Shown: positions 44,504 through 53,636, counted from the first letter of the stretch. The stretch: DNA of 64,000 nt from an uncultured Eubacterium sp. (GCA_910586225.1 CAJUIL010000005.1:92494-156493); one strand, 5' to 3'. Made by a program: numbers and translations. The notes: generated from the sequence alone by a model not told the origin.

Positions 44504-45292
44504 ATGAAAACAGTAATTTTGGCGGGCGGCTTCGGCACCCGTATCAGCGAAGAAAGCCATTTAAGGCCAAAGCCAATGATCGAGATCGGTGGCAAGCCGA
44601 TCTTGTGGCACATTATGAAGGGATATTCTTATTATGGCTGCAACGAATTTATTATTTGCGCAGGATATAAGCAGCAGGTCATCAAGGAGTGGTTTGCGGA
44701 TTATTACTTATATAATAGCGATATTACTTTTGATTTTTCCAATGGAGGCGCGATGACCGTCCATAACAATATTTCGGAATGCTGGAAGGTGACAATCGTG
44801 GATACCGGTCTGAGTACGATGACCGGGGGAAGGGTGAAGCGTATCCAGCCGTATATTGGGAAAGAGACGTTTTTGCTTACTTATGGGGACGGTGTGGCGG
44901 ATGTGGATATCCAAAGCCTTGTAGATTTCCACAGACGGCATAAGAAGGCGGCGACGCTTACCGCCGTACAGGTGCGCCAGCGTTTCGGGACGCTGGAGAT
45001 TGATGCATATGCGGATACGGTATCTGCCTTCCGTGAGAAATCCATGACAGACAGTTCCAGGATCAACGGAGGCTATATGGTATTGGAGCCAGAGGTGTTT
45101 GGTTATATTGCAGGGGATGAAACAGTGTTTGAAAAGGAACCACTTACAGAGCTTGCGGCCAAAGGGCAGCTTGCGGCATATCGGCATGATGGGTTTTGGA
45201 AATGTATGGATACACAACGGGAGAAAGAGCAGCTGGAGATGATGATCGCGAAGGGAAATGCGCCCTGGATGGTATGGGAGGGGCAGGAATGA
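44504..45292 (+). CDS. rfbF: Glucose-1-phosphate cytidylyltransferase
   Basis: 262 aa from ATG 44504 after GAGGGG. The sequence is highly characteristic: VILAGGFGTRISEESHLRPK (nucleotide-binding loop and catalytic Arg/Lys), GGKPILWHIMK, LLTYGDGVADV (metal-binding Asp) and FREKSMTDSSRINGGYMVLE. It converts CTP and glucose-1-phosphate to CDP-glucose, first step toward 3,6-dideoxyhexoses. The usual next gene, rfbG (CDP-glucose 4,6-dehydratase), is not here; rfbH lies 11 kb downstream. The stop overlaps the next start as ATGA. Confidence 0.95.
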   Translation: MKTVILAGGFGTRISEESHLRPKPMIEIGGKPILWHIMKGYSYYGCNEFIICAGYKQQVIKEWFADYYLYNSDITFDFSNGGAMTVHNNISECWKVTIVDTGLSTMTGGRVKRIQPYIGKETFLLTYGDGVADVDIQSLVDFHRRHKKAATLTAVQVRQRFGTLEIDAYADTVSAFREKSMTDSSRINGGYMVLEPEVFGYIAGDETVFEKEPLTELAAKGQLAAYRHDGFWKCMDTQREKEQLEMMIAKGNAPWMVWEGQE

Positions 45293-46176
45293 AGACGGTT
45301 TTGATCGTAGGCGCAGGTGGGTTTGTCGGAAAAAACTTGAAAGAGCACCTGGAAGCAGGCGGCAGGTATCATCTCTTATGTCCAAAGAAAGAAGAATTGG
45401 ACTGTGTGGATGAATACAGTGTGCGATATTATCTGGAGCATCATCCAGCGGATATTATTCTTCATGCGGCTGTTTACAATCCCAGGGTTGGAACAGGTAA
45501 ACAAGCACAAAGAGAGCTGGAATATGACCTGCGTATGTTTTATAACTTTGAGAAATACGCGGAGCTTTATGGCAGGATGTTTTGCTTTGGCTCCGGAGCT
45601 GAATACGACAAACGTAACCCCATGGTCCAGGTCCGTGAGGAGGATGAAAGCCGTACAGTGCCTGTGGGAGATTATGGCTTTGCAAAATATGTGATCGGAC
45701 AGCAGATATTAAAAAGCAGAAATATTTATAACCTGCGTATCTTCGGCTTGTTTGGGAAATATGAGAACTGGAAGACGACATTTATTTCTGGGGCGTGTTG
45801 TCGTGCAGTCAAGGGGCTGCCGATCACGATTCGGCAGAATGTATATTTTGATTACTTGTACATCAATGATTTTTGCAGGTTAGTGGAAATATTGATGGAA
45901 AAACAGCTAAGTGCTCATGAATATCAGGTAGTTTCAGGTAAAAGGACAGACCTGCTTACGATTGCTGGCCTGGTGTTAAGGGCAAGCGGTAAGCAGCTTC
46001 CGGTTTATGTATGCAGGGATGGACTGGCGCAAGAATATACGGCATCCAATGAAAGGCTGCTACAGGAAATAGGGGTGTTTGAATATACGCCGATGGAGAC
46101 AGCTGTGAAAGAGCTTTACAAGTGGTATTTGGAGCGGGAAGAAGGGATTGATCTGTATCCCCTGTTGTACCCATGA
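45289..46176 (+). CDS. NAD-dependent epimerase/dehydratase family protein, probable nucleotide-sugar 4-reductase
   Basis: 295 aa from ATG 45289, overlapping rfbF by four bases. Rossmann start VLIVGAGGFVGKNL, then FGSGAEYD and the catalytic pair in DYGFAKYVIGQ (YxxxK). The C-terminal substrate domain is short, as in reductases such as abequose synthase or YerF-type enzymes rather than dehydratases. Its coupling to rfbF points to a CDP-sugar substrate; reduction of the C4 or side-chain keto group of a CDP-3,6-dideoxyhexose is a reasonable inference. It could instead serve the GDP-sugar made by Gmd. Confidence 0.85.
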   Translation: MKTVLIVGAGGFVGKNLKEHLEAGGRYHLLCPKKEELDCVDEYSVRYYLEHHPADIILHAAVYNPRVGTGKQAQRELEYDLRMFYNFEKYAELYGRMFCFGSGAEYDKRNPMVQVREEDESRTVPVGDYGFAKYVIGQQILKSRNIYNLRIFGLFGKYENWKTTFISGACCRAVKGLPITIRQNVYFDYLYINDFCRLVEILMEKQLSAHEYQVVSGKRTDLLTIAGLVLRASGKQLPVYVCRDGLAQEYTASNERLLQEIGVFEYTPMETAVKELYKWYLEREEGIDLYPLLYP

Positions 46177-46222
46177 TCTGTGCAGGGGACGGTTTGGCTG
46201 GATAAGGATGGGAGAAAGGAAG

Positions 46223-47185
46223 ATGGAAGATATTAAAAACTTTATACGTGAAGAGAAAAATCTGGGTGAAGATTTTTTAAAAGGGCTGAAACCAGGAGAA
46301 CTTATTATTTTATGCGGCAATGGGTATGCTCTTGACTGGTACTGCAGGTTTTTCGCGTGCAATGGAGTGGAGCCAGATTTTATTATTGATAAAAAAAGCC
46401 ACCAGATGCGGGAAAGGTGTGGGATACCCGTTGTATCGTATGCGTATATAGCGAACCACATGGATTTGGAGAAGTGTAAATTTGTTGTGACTGCGCCAAG
46501 CTGCAGGGAGGAAATTATGCATGGCATTCGAAAAGAGTTTGGAAATGTCAGGATTTATTCCTTTGAAGCGGAGATTTATTGCAATTTTATAAAGGATATT
46601 TATGGATATCGAAAATTTTTATTGACGCATTATGAGGATTTTTGTGAGTTGTATGAGCTTTTGGAAGATGTAAGATCAAAAGAAACATTGATTCATTTTG
46701 TAAAAGGGCGAGTTTCTGGTGATCAAAGGTATTTTAGTGAAATTATAGATCCAGATCCATATTTTCCTGATGGCGTTCTGGTTTTAGGGAAGAAGGAAGT
46801 AATTGTAGAAGTCGGATCATATGACGGACAGACATTAATGGATATCATAGAGAGGACAGGCGGTAATTTCGAGAAAATATATTGTTTTGAACCTGATCGT
46901 GAATGCATTCCTGTCTTGGAAAAAATAGTTAATAAAAGTGGTAAGCAAATTTGCCTGATCAAAAAGGGTGCGGGGAGCAGGAGAGATAAATTATATTTTA
47001 AATCCGAGCCTGCATATGGAACATCTAGGACTGTCAGCAAGGAACGGTATGATTATATGATTGATGTGACAAGTATAGATGAGGAATTACATGAAAAGGT
47101 TACCTATATAAAAATGGATATTGAAGGTATGGAGATGGATTGCTTAAGGGGGGGGGGTAAGGACGATTATGGAATATCAGCCTAA
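46223..47185 (+). CDS. FkbM family methyltransferase, frame interrupted at a G10 tract
   Basis: Start ATG 46223 follows GGAGAAAGGA. The first 190 residues form a nucleotide-binding-like domain (LIILCGNGYALDWYCRFF); the FkbM methyltransferase domain starts at VIVEVGSYDGQTLMDII near residue 195 and continues through YCFEPDRECIPVLE to YIKMDIEGMEMDCLRG. At that point ten Gs (47148-47157) shift the frame into 11 foreign codons and a stop at 47183-47185. With nine Gs the reading continues in the next frame to 47324 with the expected FkbM ending. The full protein would be about 366 aa. The enzyme probably O-methylates a sugar of the surface glycan. Confidence 0.85.
   Translation: MEDIKNFIREEKNLGEDFLKGLKPGELIILCGNGYALDWYCRFFACNGVEPDFIIDKKSHQMRERCGIPVVSYAYIANHMDLEKCKFVVTAPSCREEIMHGIRKEFGNVRIYSFEAEIYCNFIKDIYGYRKFLLTHYEDFCELYELLEDVRSKETLIHFVKGRVSGDQRYFSEIIDPDPYFPDGVLVLGKKEVIVEVGSYDGQTLMDIIERTGGNFEKIYCFEPDRECIPVLEKIVNKSGKQICLIKKGAGSRRDKLYFKSEPAYGTSRTVSKERYDYMIDVTSIDEELHEKVTYIKMDIEGMEMDCLRGGGKDDYGISA
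47148..47157. repeat. Poly-G tract of 10 in the FkbM methyltransferase gene
   Basis: Ten consecutive Gs are preceded by TTAA and followed directly by TAAGG. Nine Gs would restore the full frame (L-R-G-G-V-R-T-I-M), ten give the present early stop, and eleven would place TAA immediately after the tract. It is the longest G-run in the window, where other runs are mostly of five or fewer. Confidence 0.9.
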
Positions 47186-47324
47186 AATGGCAGTATGTGT
47201 ATATCATCATATGGACGACATTTATGAAATTCCAAGATATTTAAGACAAGTAAATCCACAATATAAATTTTATCTGAGACATCATAATTGGGGAGCTGCT
47301 GATACAGTATTATATGCAATTTGA
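47158..47324 (+). pseudogene. Out-of-frame C-terminal end of the FkbM methyltransferase
   Basis: In the +1 frame after the G tract the DNA encodes RTIMEYQPKMAVCVYHHMDD, then EIPRYLRQVNPQYKFYLRHH, ending ADTVLYAI and TGA at 47322-47324. This is the standard FkbM C-terminus (Lys-x-Ala-x-x-Val-Tyr-His, LRHH, ending LYA), so the gene is intact apart from the length of the homopolymer. Confidence 0.88.
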
Positions 47325-47342
47325 AATAAAGGAGAGCGATCT

Positions 47343-49151
47343 ATGGCAATGATGAAGGTTTCTGATTATATCATGCAATTTCTTGTAGATCATGGCATCC
47401 GCGATCTGTTTCTTGTACCAGGTGGTGGTATGATGCATCTTTTGGATGCTGCACAGAGGCAGGAAGGGTTGAATCTGATTTTTAACCTGAATGAGCAGGC
47501 AAGTGGCATTTGTGCGGAAAGCTATGCACAGTTTACAGGAAAACTTGGAGCTTGTATGGTGACGACTGGGCCGGGTGCGACGAATGCAGTAACTGGATGC
47601 GCTGGGGCCTGGCTGGATTCTACGCCTGCGGTTTTTATAAGCGGACAGTGTAAAACGCAGCAGATGGGGCAGTTAAAGGGACTGCGCATTTACGGGGCAC
47701 AAGAGGTGGCGATCGTGCCATGTGTAAAGCCGATTACCAAGTATGCGGTTACGATTCTGGATAAAGAAAAGATACAGTATCATCTGCAAAAGGCAGTATA
47801 TTTAGCGACACATGGACGGAAAGGGCCAGTATGGCTGGATGTGCCGCTGGATATCCAGGGGGATTCAGTGGATGTAGAAACTCTTGATATTTATGATCCT
47901 TTAGCAGAGGGAGATATACTACGAGCAGAAGTAGGCAGAGGAGATATTTGCGAGGTCTATCGGCTGATAAACAAGGCCAGCAGGCCAGTTGTTTTTGTTG
48001 GTCATGGTGCAGTTGCGGCAGGCTGCCAGGAAAAACTGAGTGCATTAGTAAAAAAGCTTTGTATTCCGGTGCTTGTGACCTGGCGGGCAAAAGATATTTT
48101 TGGAGACGATGAGCCATTGTTTATGGGTAGCCCTGGCACGGTAGCACCAAGGTATGCAAATTATGTACTGCAGAACGCAGATTTCCTGTTGGTCATTGGG
48201 AGCCGGCTGAATGCCACGCTTACGGCTTATGATGAGGCACATTTCGCGCCTATGGCGAAAAAGGTTATCGTTGACATTGAGCAGGCGGAAATGGATAAAT
48301 TGGATATGGAATTTGCATTGAAGCTCGCTTTGGATGCCGGTGATTTTGTGGATGCAATGCTGGAGCAGAAGGAAGAGTATGCCACTGTGGATCGTAGCAG
48401 GTGGTTGGAGTTTTGTGCGTGTATGAAACAGAGATACCCGATTGTAAAGGAGGAGCAGCCATTTGATAATGGCGGGAGGACGGACGGTTATCAGTTTGCG
48501 GACAAGCTGTCCGATTATGCAAGTGCAGATGATGTATTTGTAGGTTCATCTTCTGGTCGTACCTGTGGCATTTCACATTTGGCCTTTCGACTCAAAAAGG
48601 GACAGCGTTTTATCACATCGATGGGACTCGGATCAATGGGCTGGTGTCTGCCGAGCGCGATTGCCTGCTGTATTGCAAGCGGGAGGAAACGCACGCTGCT
48701 GTTGGAAGGCGATGGGAGTTTGCAGCATAACATCCAGGAGCTTCGTTTGATTACGACATACAGACTTCCCATAAAGCTGTTCGTATTTTCAAACCAGGGG
48801 TATGCCTCAATCTATACGATGCAGCGGAACAACTTTAAGAGTCGTTTTGCAGGCTGTACTGTCCAGAGCGGGCTTGCATTTGCAAATATACAAGAAACTG
48901 CGCGTCTGTATGGACTTGCGTATTTTTGTATTCATTCAGACGATGAGATTGATTTGGTGCTGGAGCGGGTTATGAAGGATGACAGGCCATGTTTGTGTGA
49001 GGTAGAAGGAAGTATCCAGTTCGATGAAATACCAAAATCTGTGACAACGGTAAATGAGGATGGTACATTTTCTTCATGCAGTCTGGAAAACCTGTATCCA
49101 TTTGTGAGTGTACAGGAACAGAGAGAAAATATGCCAAATTGGTATGGATAG
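47343..49151 (+). CDS. ThDP-dependent acetolactate synthase-like enzyme, YerE-like candidate
   Basis: 602 aa after AAGGAGA. All three domains of the pyruvate-decarboxylating ThDP family are present: Pyr domain with the catalytic glutamate Glu51 in FNLNEQASG, a central domain, and the PP domain with GDGS near residue 456 followed about 25 residues later by FSNQGY. No partner regulatory subunit (IlvN) is adjacent and the genes around it make surface sugars. In Yersinia the homologous YerE adds a two-carbon unit from pyruvate to CDP-3,6-dideoxy-4-hexulose, forming yersiniose. With rfbF and rfbH in the same locus, a similar branched sugar is inferred. Confidence 0.85.
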   Translation: MAMMKVSDYIMQFLVDHGIRDLFLVPGGGMMHLLDAAQRQEGLNLIFNLNEQASGICAESYAQFTGKLGACMVTTGPGATNAVTGCAGAWLDSTPAVFISGQCKTQQMGQLKGLRIYGAQEVAIVPCVKPITKYAVTILDKEKIQYHLQKAVYLATHGRKGPVWLDVPLDIQGDSVDVETLDIYDPLAEGDILRAEVGRGDICEVYRLINKASRPVVFVGHGAVAAGCQEKLSALVKKLCIPVLVTWRAKDIFGDDEPLFMGSPGTVAPRYANYVLQNADFLLVIGSRLNATLTAYDEAHFAPMAKKVIVDIEQAEMDKLDMEFALKLALDAGDFVDAMLEQKEEYATVDRSRWLEFCACMKQRYPIVKEEQPFDNGGRTDGYQFADKLSDYASADDVFVGSSSGRTCGISHLAFRLKKGQRFITSMGLGSMGWCLPSAIACCIASGRKRTLLLEGDGSLQHNIQELRLITTYRLPIKLFVFSNQGYASIYTMQRNNFKSRFAGCTVQSGLAFANIQETARLYGLAYFCIHSDDEIDLVLERVMKDDRPCLCEVEGSIQFDEIPKSVTTVNEDGTFSSCSLENLYPFVSVQEQRENMPNWYG

Positions 49152-49162
49152 GGGGATTTTGC

Positions 49163-50128
49163 ATGGAAGTATTGTTTACAGCTGCAGGCTCCATTGGAGC
49201 AAGACATATTCGAAACTTGGATGCTGTATGCAAGGAAAAAGGATTGGATCTGCAGATTGATGTCATCAGACATAGCCAGCGTGAGCTCGCAAAGGATGTG
49301 AAGGAGCTGCTACGTCGGGAGGTACGGGAAGATGTACAGCTTGCCGGTCACTATGATGTTGTGTTTGTGACAGACGAAACAAAGACGCATTTTGCCAATA
49401 TTTTAAAGTATCGGGGCAGGTGTAGCCATATGTTTATAGAAAAACCGGTATTTGCAGATGTAAATATACCGATTGAAAAAGTGTTACCTATTCCGGAAAA
49501 TGCGGTCTATTATGTGGCTGCTCCGATTCGTTTTTCCAAATATTTCTTAAAATTGGCTGAGTATGCCAAGATAGAGGAAATTTATGCAGCACGCATTATT
49601 TTTTCCAGTTATATGCCAGATTGGCAGAAAGGGCGAGATTATCGGAATAGCTTTCGCTGTTTTTCAGATCGCGGCGGAGGGGTGGACATTGATTCTCTGC
49701 ATGAGATCGATTATATGACGGCGCTGTTTGGTAGACCAGAGGATGTGTTGCACGCAGCAGGAAAATATTCAAATCTAGCGATGGAGGCTTGTGACCTAGC
49801 AGACTACATATTTCGTTATCCGGACAAGCTGGTGGAATTACACCTGGATTACTTTGGCAGGGTAAACAACAGGCGGACCGAGTTGTTCACAAAAGAGGAC
49901 GTAATCGTTGTAGATTTTCATAAGAAAACGGCAGTAAGGCAGCTCTCTGGAGAAACAGAGATGTTTGGGCCAGATGATGATTTTTATCTGGAGGAAATGA
50001 GGTATTTTTTGGATCTGGTTTTACTAAGAAATAAGAAAAGAAATATTAATACGGTGGAAAATGCTTATGAAACATTGAAGCTTGCAAAAGGCTGCGTTGC
50101 TGAAACAGGAGGTGTATATGGATTATAA
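49163..50128 (+). CDS. Gfo/Idh/MocA family oxidoreductase
   Basis: 321 aa from ATG 49163 behind GGGGGA; the frame upstream belongs to the ThDP gene's overlap. The N-terminal Rossmann start FTAAGSIGARHIRNL is a GxGxxG variant, with YDVVFVTDETKTHF and the EKP motif FIEKPVFAD of Gfo/Idh enzymes. The C-terminal alpha/beta domain follows (GGGVDIDSLHEIDYMTALFG). It probably oxidises or reduces a sugar intermediate of the nonulosonate branch. Its end overlaps the next gene by 11 bp. Confidence 0.87.
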   Translation: MEVLFTAAGSIGARHIRNLDAVCKEKGLDLQIDVIRHSQRELAKDVKELLRREVREDVQLAGHYDVVFVTDETKTHFANILKYRGRCSHMFIEKPVFADVNIPIEKVLPIPENAVYYVAAPIRFSKYFLKLAEYAKIEEIYAARIIFSSYMPDWQKGRDYRNSFRCFSDRGGGVDIDSLHEIDYMTALFGRPEDVLHAAGKYSNLAMEACDLADYIFRYPDKLVELHLDYFGRVNNRRTELFTKEDVIVVDFHKKTAVRQLSGETEMFGPDDDFYLEEMRYFLDLVLLRNKKRNINTVENAYETLKLAKGCVAETGGVYGL

Positions 50129-50891
50129 AGGGATGTTTTCCTTGGCAGGGAAAAAAGCGGTCATCACTGGTGGGTGCGGCTACTTGGGTAGGGAGGTTGT
50201 CAAGGGGCTGGCAGAATTTGGAGCAAAGGTTGTCGTTGCAGACCAAAAAATTGTACCTGTGGAATGCATGGAGGGGGATATTTGTTATCAAGAGTGCGAT
50301 CTGGATAAAACGGATGCGATAAAGAGGATGATGTCTGCTGCAGCTGAGGAAGAAGGTACGATAGATATCCTGATCACGATGGCAGCGAATTTAGGTGCTG
50401 GCGTATTGTCTGATGTGGAAAATATGGATGATGCTTACTGGGAAAAGGGGATAAATGGTACTGTCGGTTATACATTTCGAACCATTCGTGAGGCAGTTCC
50501 ATATATGAAAAAAAGAGGTGGCAGTATTATTAATATTGGCTCCTTGTATGCAGTTGGAGCGCCAGATCCAAGGACCTATCTGGATACTCCATTTAGCAGT
50601 ACACCCAACTATGGAGCAGGAAAAGCAGCTACGGTAGAGTTGACCAGGTTTTGTGCGGCTTATCTGGCAAAATACAGCATCCGGGTAAATAGCGTGAGCC
50701 CTGGCTCATTCCCGCATCCTGATGTGCAAAAGGATCAGTTGTTCAAAGGAAGGCTGGAAGCAAAGACGATGTTAGGGCGCATTGGCTGTCCAAAGGATCT
50801 GGTTGGAGCTATGGTTTTCCTTGCTTCTGGAGCTTCCGCATATATAACGGGTATAAACCTAATGGTCGATGGCGGGCAGACGGCCTGGTAA
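50118..50891 (+). CDS. Short-chain dehydrogenase/reductase (PtmA-like)
   Basis: 257 aa from ATG 50118 after AGGAGGTG. The classical SDR motifs are visible: AVITGGCGYLGREVV for cofactor binding, ITMAANLGAG, the active-site serine in INIGSLYAVG, and YGAGKAA with Tyr and Lys. The C-terminus SAYITGINLMVDGGQTAW is typical. Order SDR, CMP-sugar synthetase, NeuB-type synthase matches the ptmA-ptmB-ptmC order of Campylobacter legionaminic-acid loci, which suggests it tailors a nonulosonate precursor or product. Confidence 0.9.
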   Translation: MDYKGMFSLAGKKAVITGGCGYLGREVVKGLAEFGAKVVVADQKIVPVECMEGDICYQECDLDKTDAIKRMMSAAAEEEGTIDILITMAANLGAGVLSDVENMDDAYWEKGINGTVGYTFRTIREAVPYMKKRGGSIINIGSLYAVGAPDPRTYLDTPFSSTPNYGAGKAATVELTRFCAAYLAKYSIRVNSVSPGSFPHPDVQKDQLFKGRLEAKTMLGRIGCPKDLVGAMVFLASGASAYITGINLMVDGGQTAW

Positions 50892-50928
50892 ATGCCAGTA
50901 GCAGATAATAGGGACAGGAGTTTACAGC

Positions 50929-52554
50929 ATGAAGATTTTGGCAGTAATACCAGCCTGTGAAGGCTCGGCAGAGCTTCCCAATAAAAATATCCGTGTCATC
51001 CATGGGAAGCCAGTGGTCTATTATGTCATTGACCATGCAAGGAGATCAAGCTATATAACGGACATCATTGTCACGTCCAATTCTAATGAAGTCATTTCCA
51101 TCGCAAAGCAGATGGGTGTCGGTTACCGTTTAAGGGACGCTTCTTTATGCAGCCAAAGTGTATCGTTGGATGCAGTCGTATATGATGTGTTTCGCCAGGT
51201 AAGCCAGGATGCGTATGATTATGTGGTGACGATGCAGTCGATCTCGCCGGTCTTGAAGGTGGGCACCTTGGATGATGCTTTTGTGCGGATGATAGAAAAA
51301 GGGTATGATACCTTGATCTCTGTTACGAACAGCTCTGATTTTTATTGGCGGATGCAGGATGGCGGGCCTGTTCCGCAGCAGGAGCAGCGGATGAACCGGC
51401 ACCAGCTTTTGCCGTTTTATAAGGAAACAGGGGCATTTTTGATAACAAGGGCAGGCTTGGTCCGTGAGGACAGCCGGATCGGACAAAAGGTAGGGTTGTA
51501 TGAGCTGCATGGGGAAGAAGCGTTGGATATCAATACATTTGGGGATCTAAAGCAGGCAGAGAGCGTGATGGATAGCAAAAGATACGCGTTTTATGTGAAT
51601 GGGAATACACAGCTTGGCCTGGGGCATATCGCGCGTGTTTTGCAGGTTGCAGATGAATTGTTTGCAAAGCCGGATATATATTATGATCATGGACAGACGG
51701 ATGCAGCATCTTTTGGCGCAACGTCACACAGCCTTATTCCAGTAGACGGGGAACAGGGATTGATCAACGCGCTCATGCACCAGCATTACGACGTGGTGGT
51801 CAATGACATACTTTCGACCAGCCTTGCCTATATGCAGGATTTAAGACGTGCGGCCCCGGCAGCCAGGATCGTAAATTTTGAGGATGAAGGGGAGGGGGCG
51901 CAGCTTGCGGACGAAGTGGTCAATGCGCTGTATGAACACAGTATGCATGGTAACGTAAAGACAGGGAGTAGGTACTATATACTGCCAAAGCTGTTTTTGA
52001 TCTTCGGGGCGATCGGTATTGCGGATAAGGTGCGCAGCATTATCATTACATTTGGTGGCGCTGACCCACAGGGGTATACGGATAAGCTGCTCACGCTGGC
52101 TGTCATGCCGGAATTTGCCGATCTGCATTTCTATGTAGTTCTGGGCGCTGCAAAACAGAATGTAAAAGGATTGGGAGTATATGACACATATCCGAACATC
52201 ACTATTTTGCATAACATTGATAATATGCCTGAGGTCATGAGTCGGTGTGATATGGCAGTTACATCCCGTGGCAGGACCTGCTATGAGCTGGCGGCGCTTG
52301 GGATACCAACGATTTCCATCGCGCAGAATGCGCGGGAAGAGCGGCATGATTTTGTCTGTGAGGAAAATGGCTTTGCCTATCTGGGCTTTGACCCGCCGAT
52401 GGAGAGGATTCTGCAGGAATTTCGCAGGCTGTGTGGCAGCAGCAAGCAGGAAAGGCAAAAGATGCAGCGCCTCCTGCTGGGAAATGACTTAAGGCATGGC
52501 AGGGAAAACGTGACGGCGCTATTAACAGGCGCATATCCGCAGGAAGGCGTATAG
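50929..52554 (+). CDS. CMP-nonulosonate cytidylyltransferase fused to PseG-like nucleotide-sugar hydrolase (SpsF-SpsG fusion)
   Basis: 541 aa after AGGAG. Residues 1 to about 215 form a NeuA/SpsF-type cytidylyltransferase (AVIPACEGSAELPNKNIRVIHGKP, VTMQSISPVL, GEEALDINT). The remainder, from about 222, is a PseG/SpsG-like GT-B hydrolase: NGNTQLGLGHIARVLQ contains the catalytic histidine, with FGGADPQGYTDKLL and SRGRTCYELAALGIP for nucleotide binding. PseG strips UDP from the acetamido sugar before NeuB-type condensation. Steps before and after condensation are therefore joined in one protein. Bacillus subtilis keeps spsF and spsG separate. Confidence 0.9.
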   Translation: MKILAVIPACEGSAELPNKNIRVIHGKPVVYYVIDHARRSSYITDIIVTSNSNEVISIAKQMGVGYRLRDASLCSQSVSLDAVVYDVFRQVSQDAYDYVVTMQSISPVLKVGTLDDAFVRMIEKGYDTLISVTNSSDFYWRMQDGGPVPQQEQRMNRHQLLPFYKETGAFLITRAGLVREDSRIGQKVGLYELHGEEALDINTFGDLKQAESVMDSKRYAFYVNGNTQLGLGHIARVLQVADELFAKPDIYYDHGQTDAASFGATSHSLIPVDGEQGLINALMHQHYDVVVNDILSTSLAYMQDLRRAAPAARIVNFEDEGEGAQLADEVVNALYEHSMHGNVKTGSRYYILPKLFLIFGAIGIADKVRSIIITFGGADPQGYTDKLLTLAVMPEFADLHFYVVLGAAKQNVKGLGVYDTYPNITILHNIDNMPEVMSRCDMAVTSRGRTCYELAALGIPTISIAQNAREERHDFVCEENGFAYLGFDPPMERILQEFRRLCGSSKQERQKMQRLLLGNDLRHGRENVTALLTGAYPQEGV

Positions 52555-52583
52555 CCGGGCGGGGCATACAAGGAGGGAAAAGG

Positions 52584-53621
52584 ATGGGAAAACCATATTT
52601 GATTGCGGAAATGGGTGTAAATTTCTATGATACGGCAAGCGTACTTGGGATATCGCCGCTTGAGGCAGCGAAGCTTTATATTGACCAGGCGGCTCTTGCA
52701 GGGATTGACTGTGCGAAGTTCCAGTCTTACAAGGCAGATACGATCGCATCCGTGCATTCACCTGCATATTGGGATACAACAAAGGAGCCGACCAGGACGC
52801 AACATGAGTTGTTTTGTAAGTTTGACAGTTTTGGGGAGGAAGAGTACCGCATCCTGAGCCAGTACACGCATGAAAAGGGTATGGCATTTACCGCTACGCC
52901 TTTTGACCGGGCTTCTGCGGATTATCTAGAGGGGTTGGTGGATTTTTATAAAATATCATCCTCGGACTTGTCGAATTTGCCGTTCATCAGGCATATAGGG
53001 GCGAAAGGCAAGCCGGTGTATCTGTCTGTGGGCGCATCGTGGCTGTCCGAGGTGGACGAGGCCGTGCGCACACTCAGGGGCGCTGGATGCAGGGACATCG
53101 TGCTACTCCATTGTGTCCTTTCGTACCCGACTGATCCTGCAGACGCGAACCTGCGTGTGATCGGGACATTGAAACGAACATTTCCGGATGTGCGAGTAGG
53201 TTTTAGCGACCATGTGGCGCCAGATGCATCGATGCTGACGCTTGCAGCGGCATACCTGTCAGGGGCACAGGTGATCGAAAAACATTTTACACTGGATAAG
53301 ACGATCCCAGGGAATGATCATTATCATGCTGGGGATCCGGAGGATTTTAAAAGAGCGATTGCTAATTTTAGATGGATCGACAAGGTACTGGGTTCGCCAG
53401 AAAAGCGTGTGCTGGAATGTGAGCAGGTCCCACGCAGGGAGGCGAGGCGGTCGCTTGTCACAGCCAGGGCTATAAGAGCTGGGGAAGAGATACAAGAAGC
53501 GGATCTGATCCCCAAAAGGCCAGGGACCGGAATCCCGCCAAAGTATGCAGCGCTCGTTACAGGGCGTAAGGCGACACTGGACCTGGAAGAAGATACGATT
53601 CTCACATGGGATATGATCTGA
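52584..53621 (+). CDS. neuB: Nonulosonic acid synthase, NeuB/SpsE family
   Basis: 345 aa after AAGGAGGG. The NeuB barrel begins LIAEMGVNFYDTASVLG, with AKFQSYKADT, FTATPFD, YKISSSDLSNLPFIR and VIEKHFTLDKTIPGNDHYHA, all conserved metal/substrate residues of the family. An SAF antifreeze-like domain closes the protein (about 285-345, SLVTARAIRAGEEI, RPGTGIPP). It condenses phosphoenolpyruvate with a six-carbon acylated sugar to a nine-carbon acid such as legionaminic, pseudaminic or neuraminic acid. Genes making the amino sugar precursor are not in the window. Confidence 0.94.
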   Translation: MGKPYLIAEMGVNFYDTASVLGISPLEAAKLYIDQAALAGIDCAKFQSYKADTIASVHSPAYWDTTKEPTRTQHELFCKFDSFGEEEYRILSQYTHEKGMAFTATPFDRASADYLEGLVDFYKISSSDLSNLPFIRHIGAKGKPVYLSVGASWLSEVDEAVRTLRGAGCRDIVLLHCVLSYPTDPADANLRVIGTLKRTFPDVRVGFSDHVAPDASMLTLAAAYLSGAQVIEKHFTLDKTIPGNDHYHAGDPEDFKRAIANFRWIDKVLGSPEKRVLECEQVPRREARRSLVTARAIRAGEEIQEADLIPKRPGTGIPPKYAALVTGRKATLDLEEDTILTWDMI

Positions 53622-53636
53622 TGGGGGTGGTTGTGT

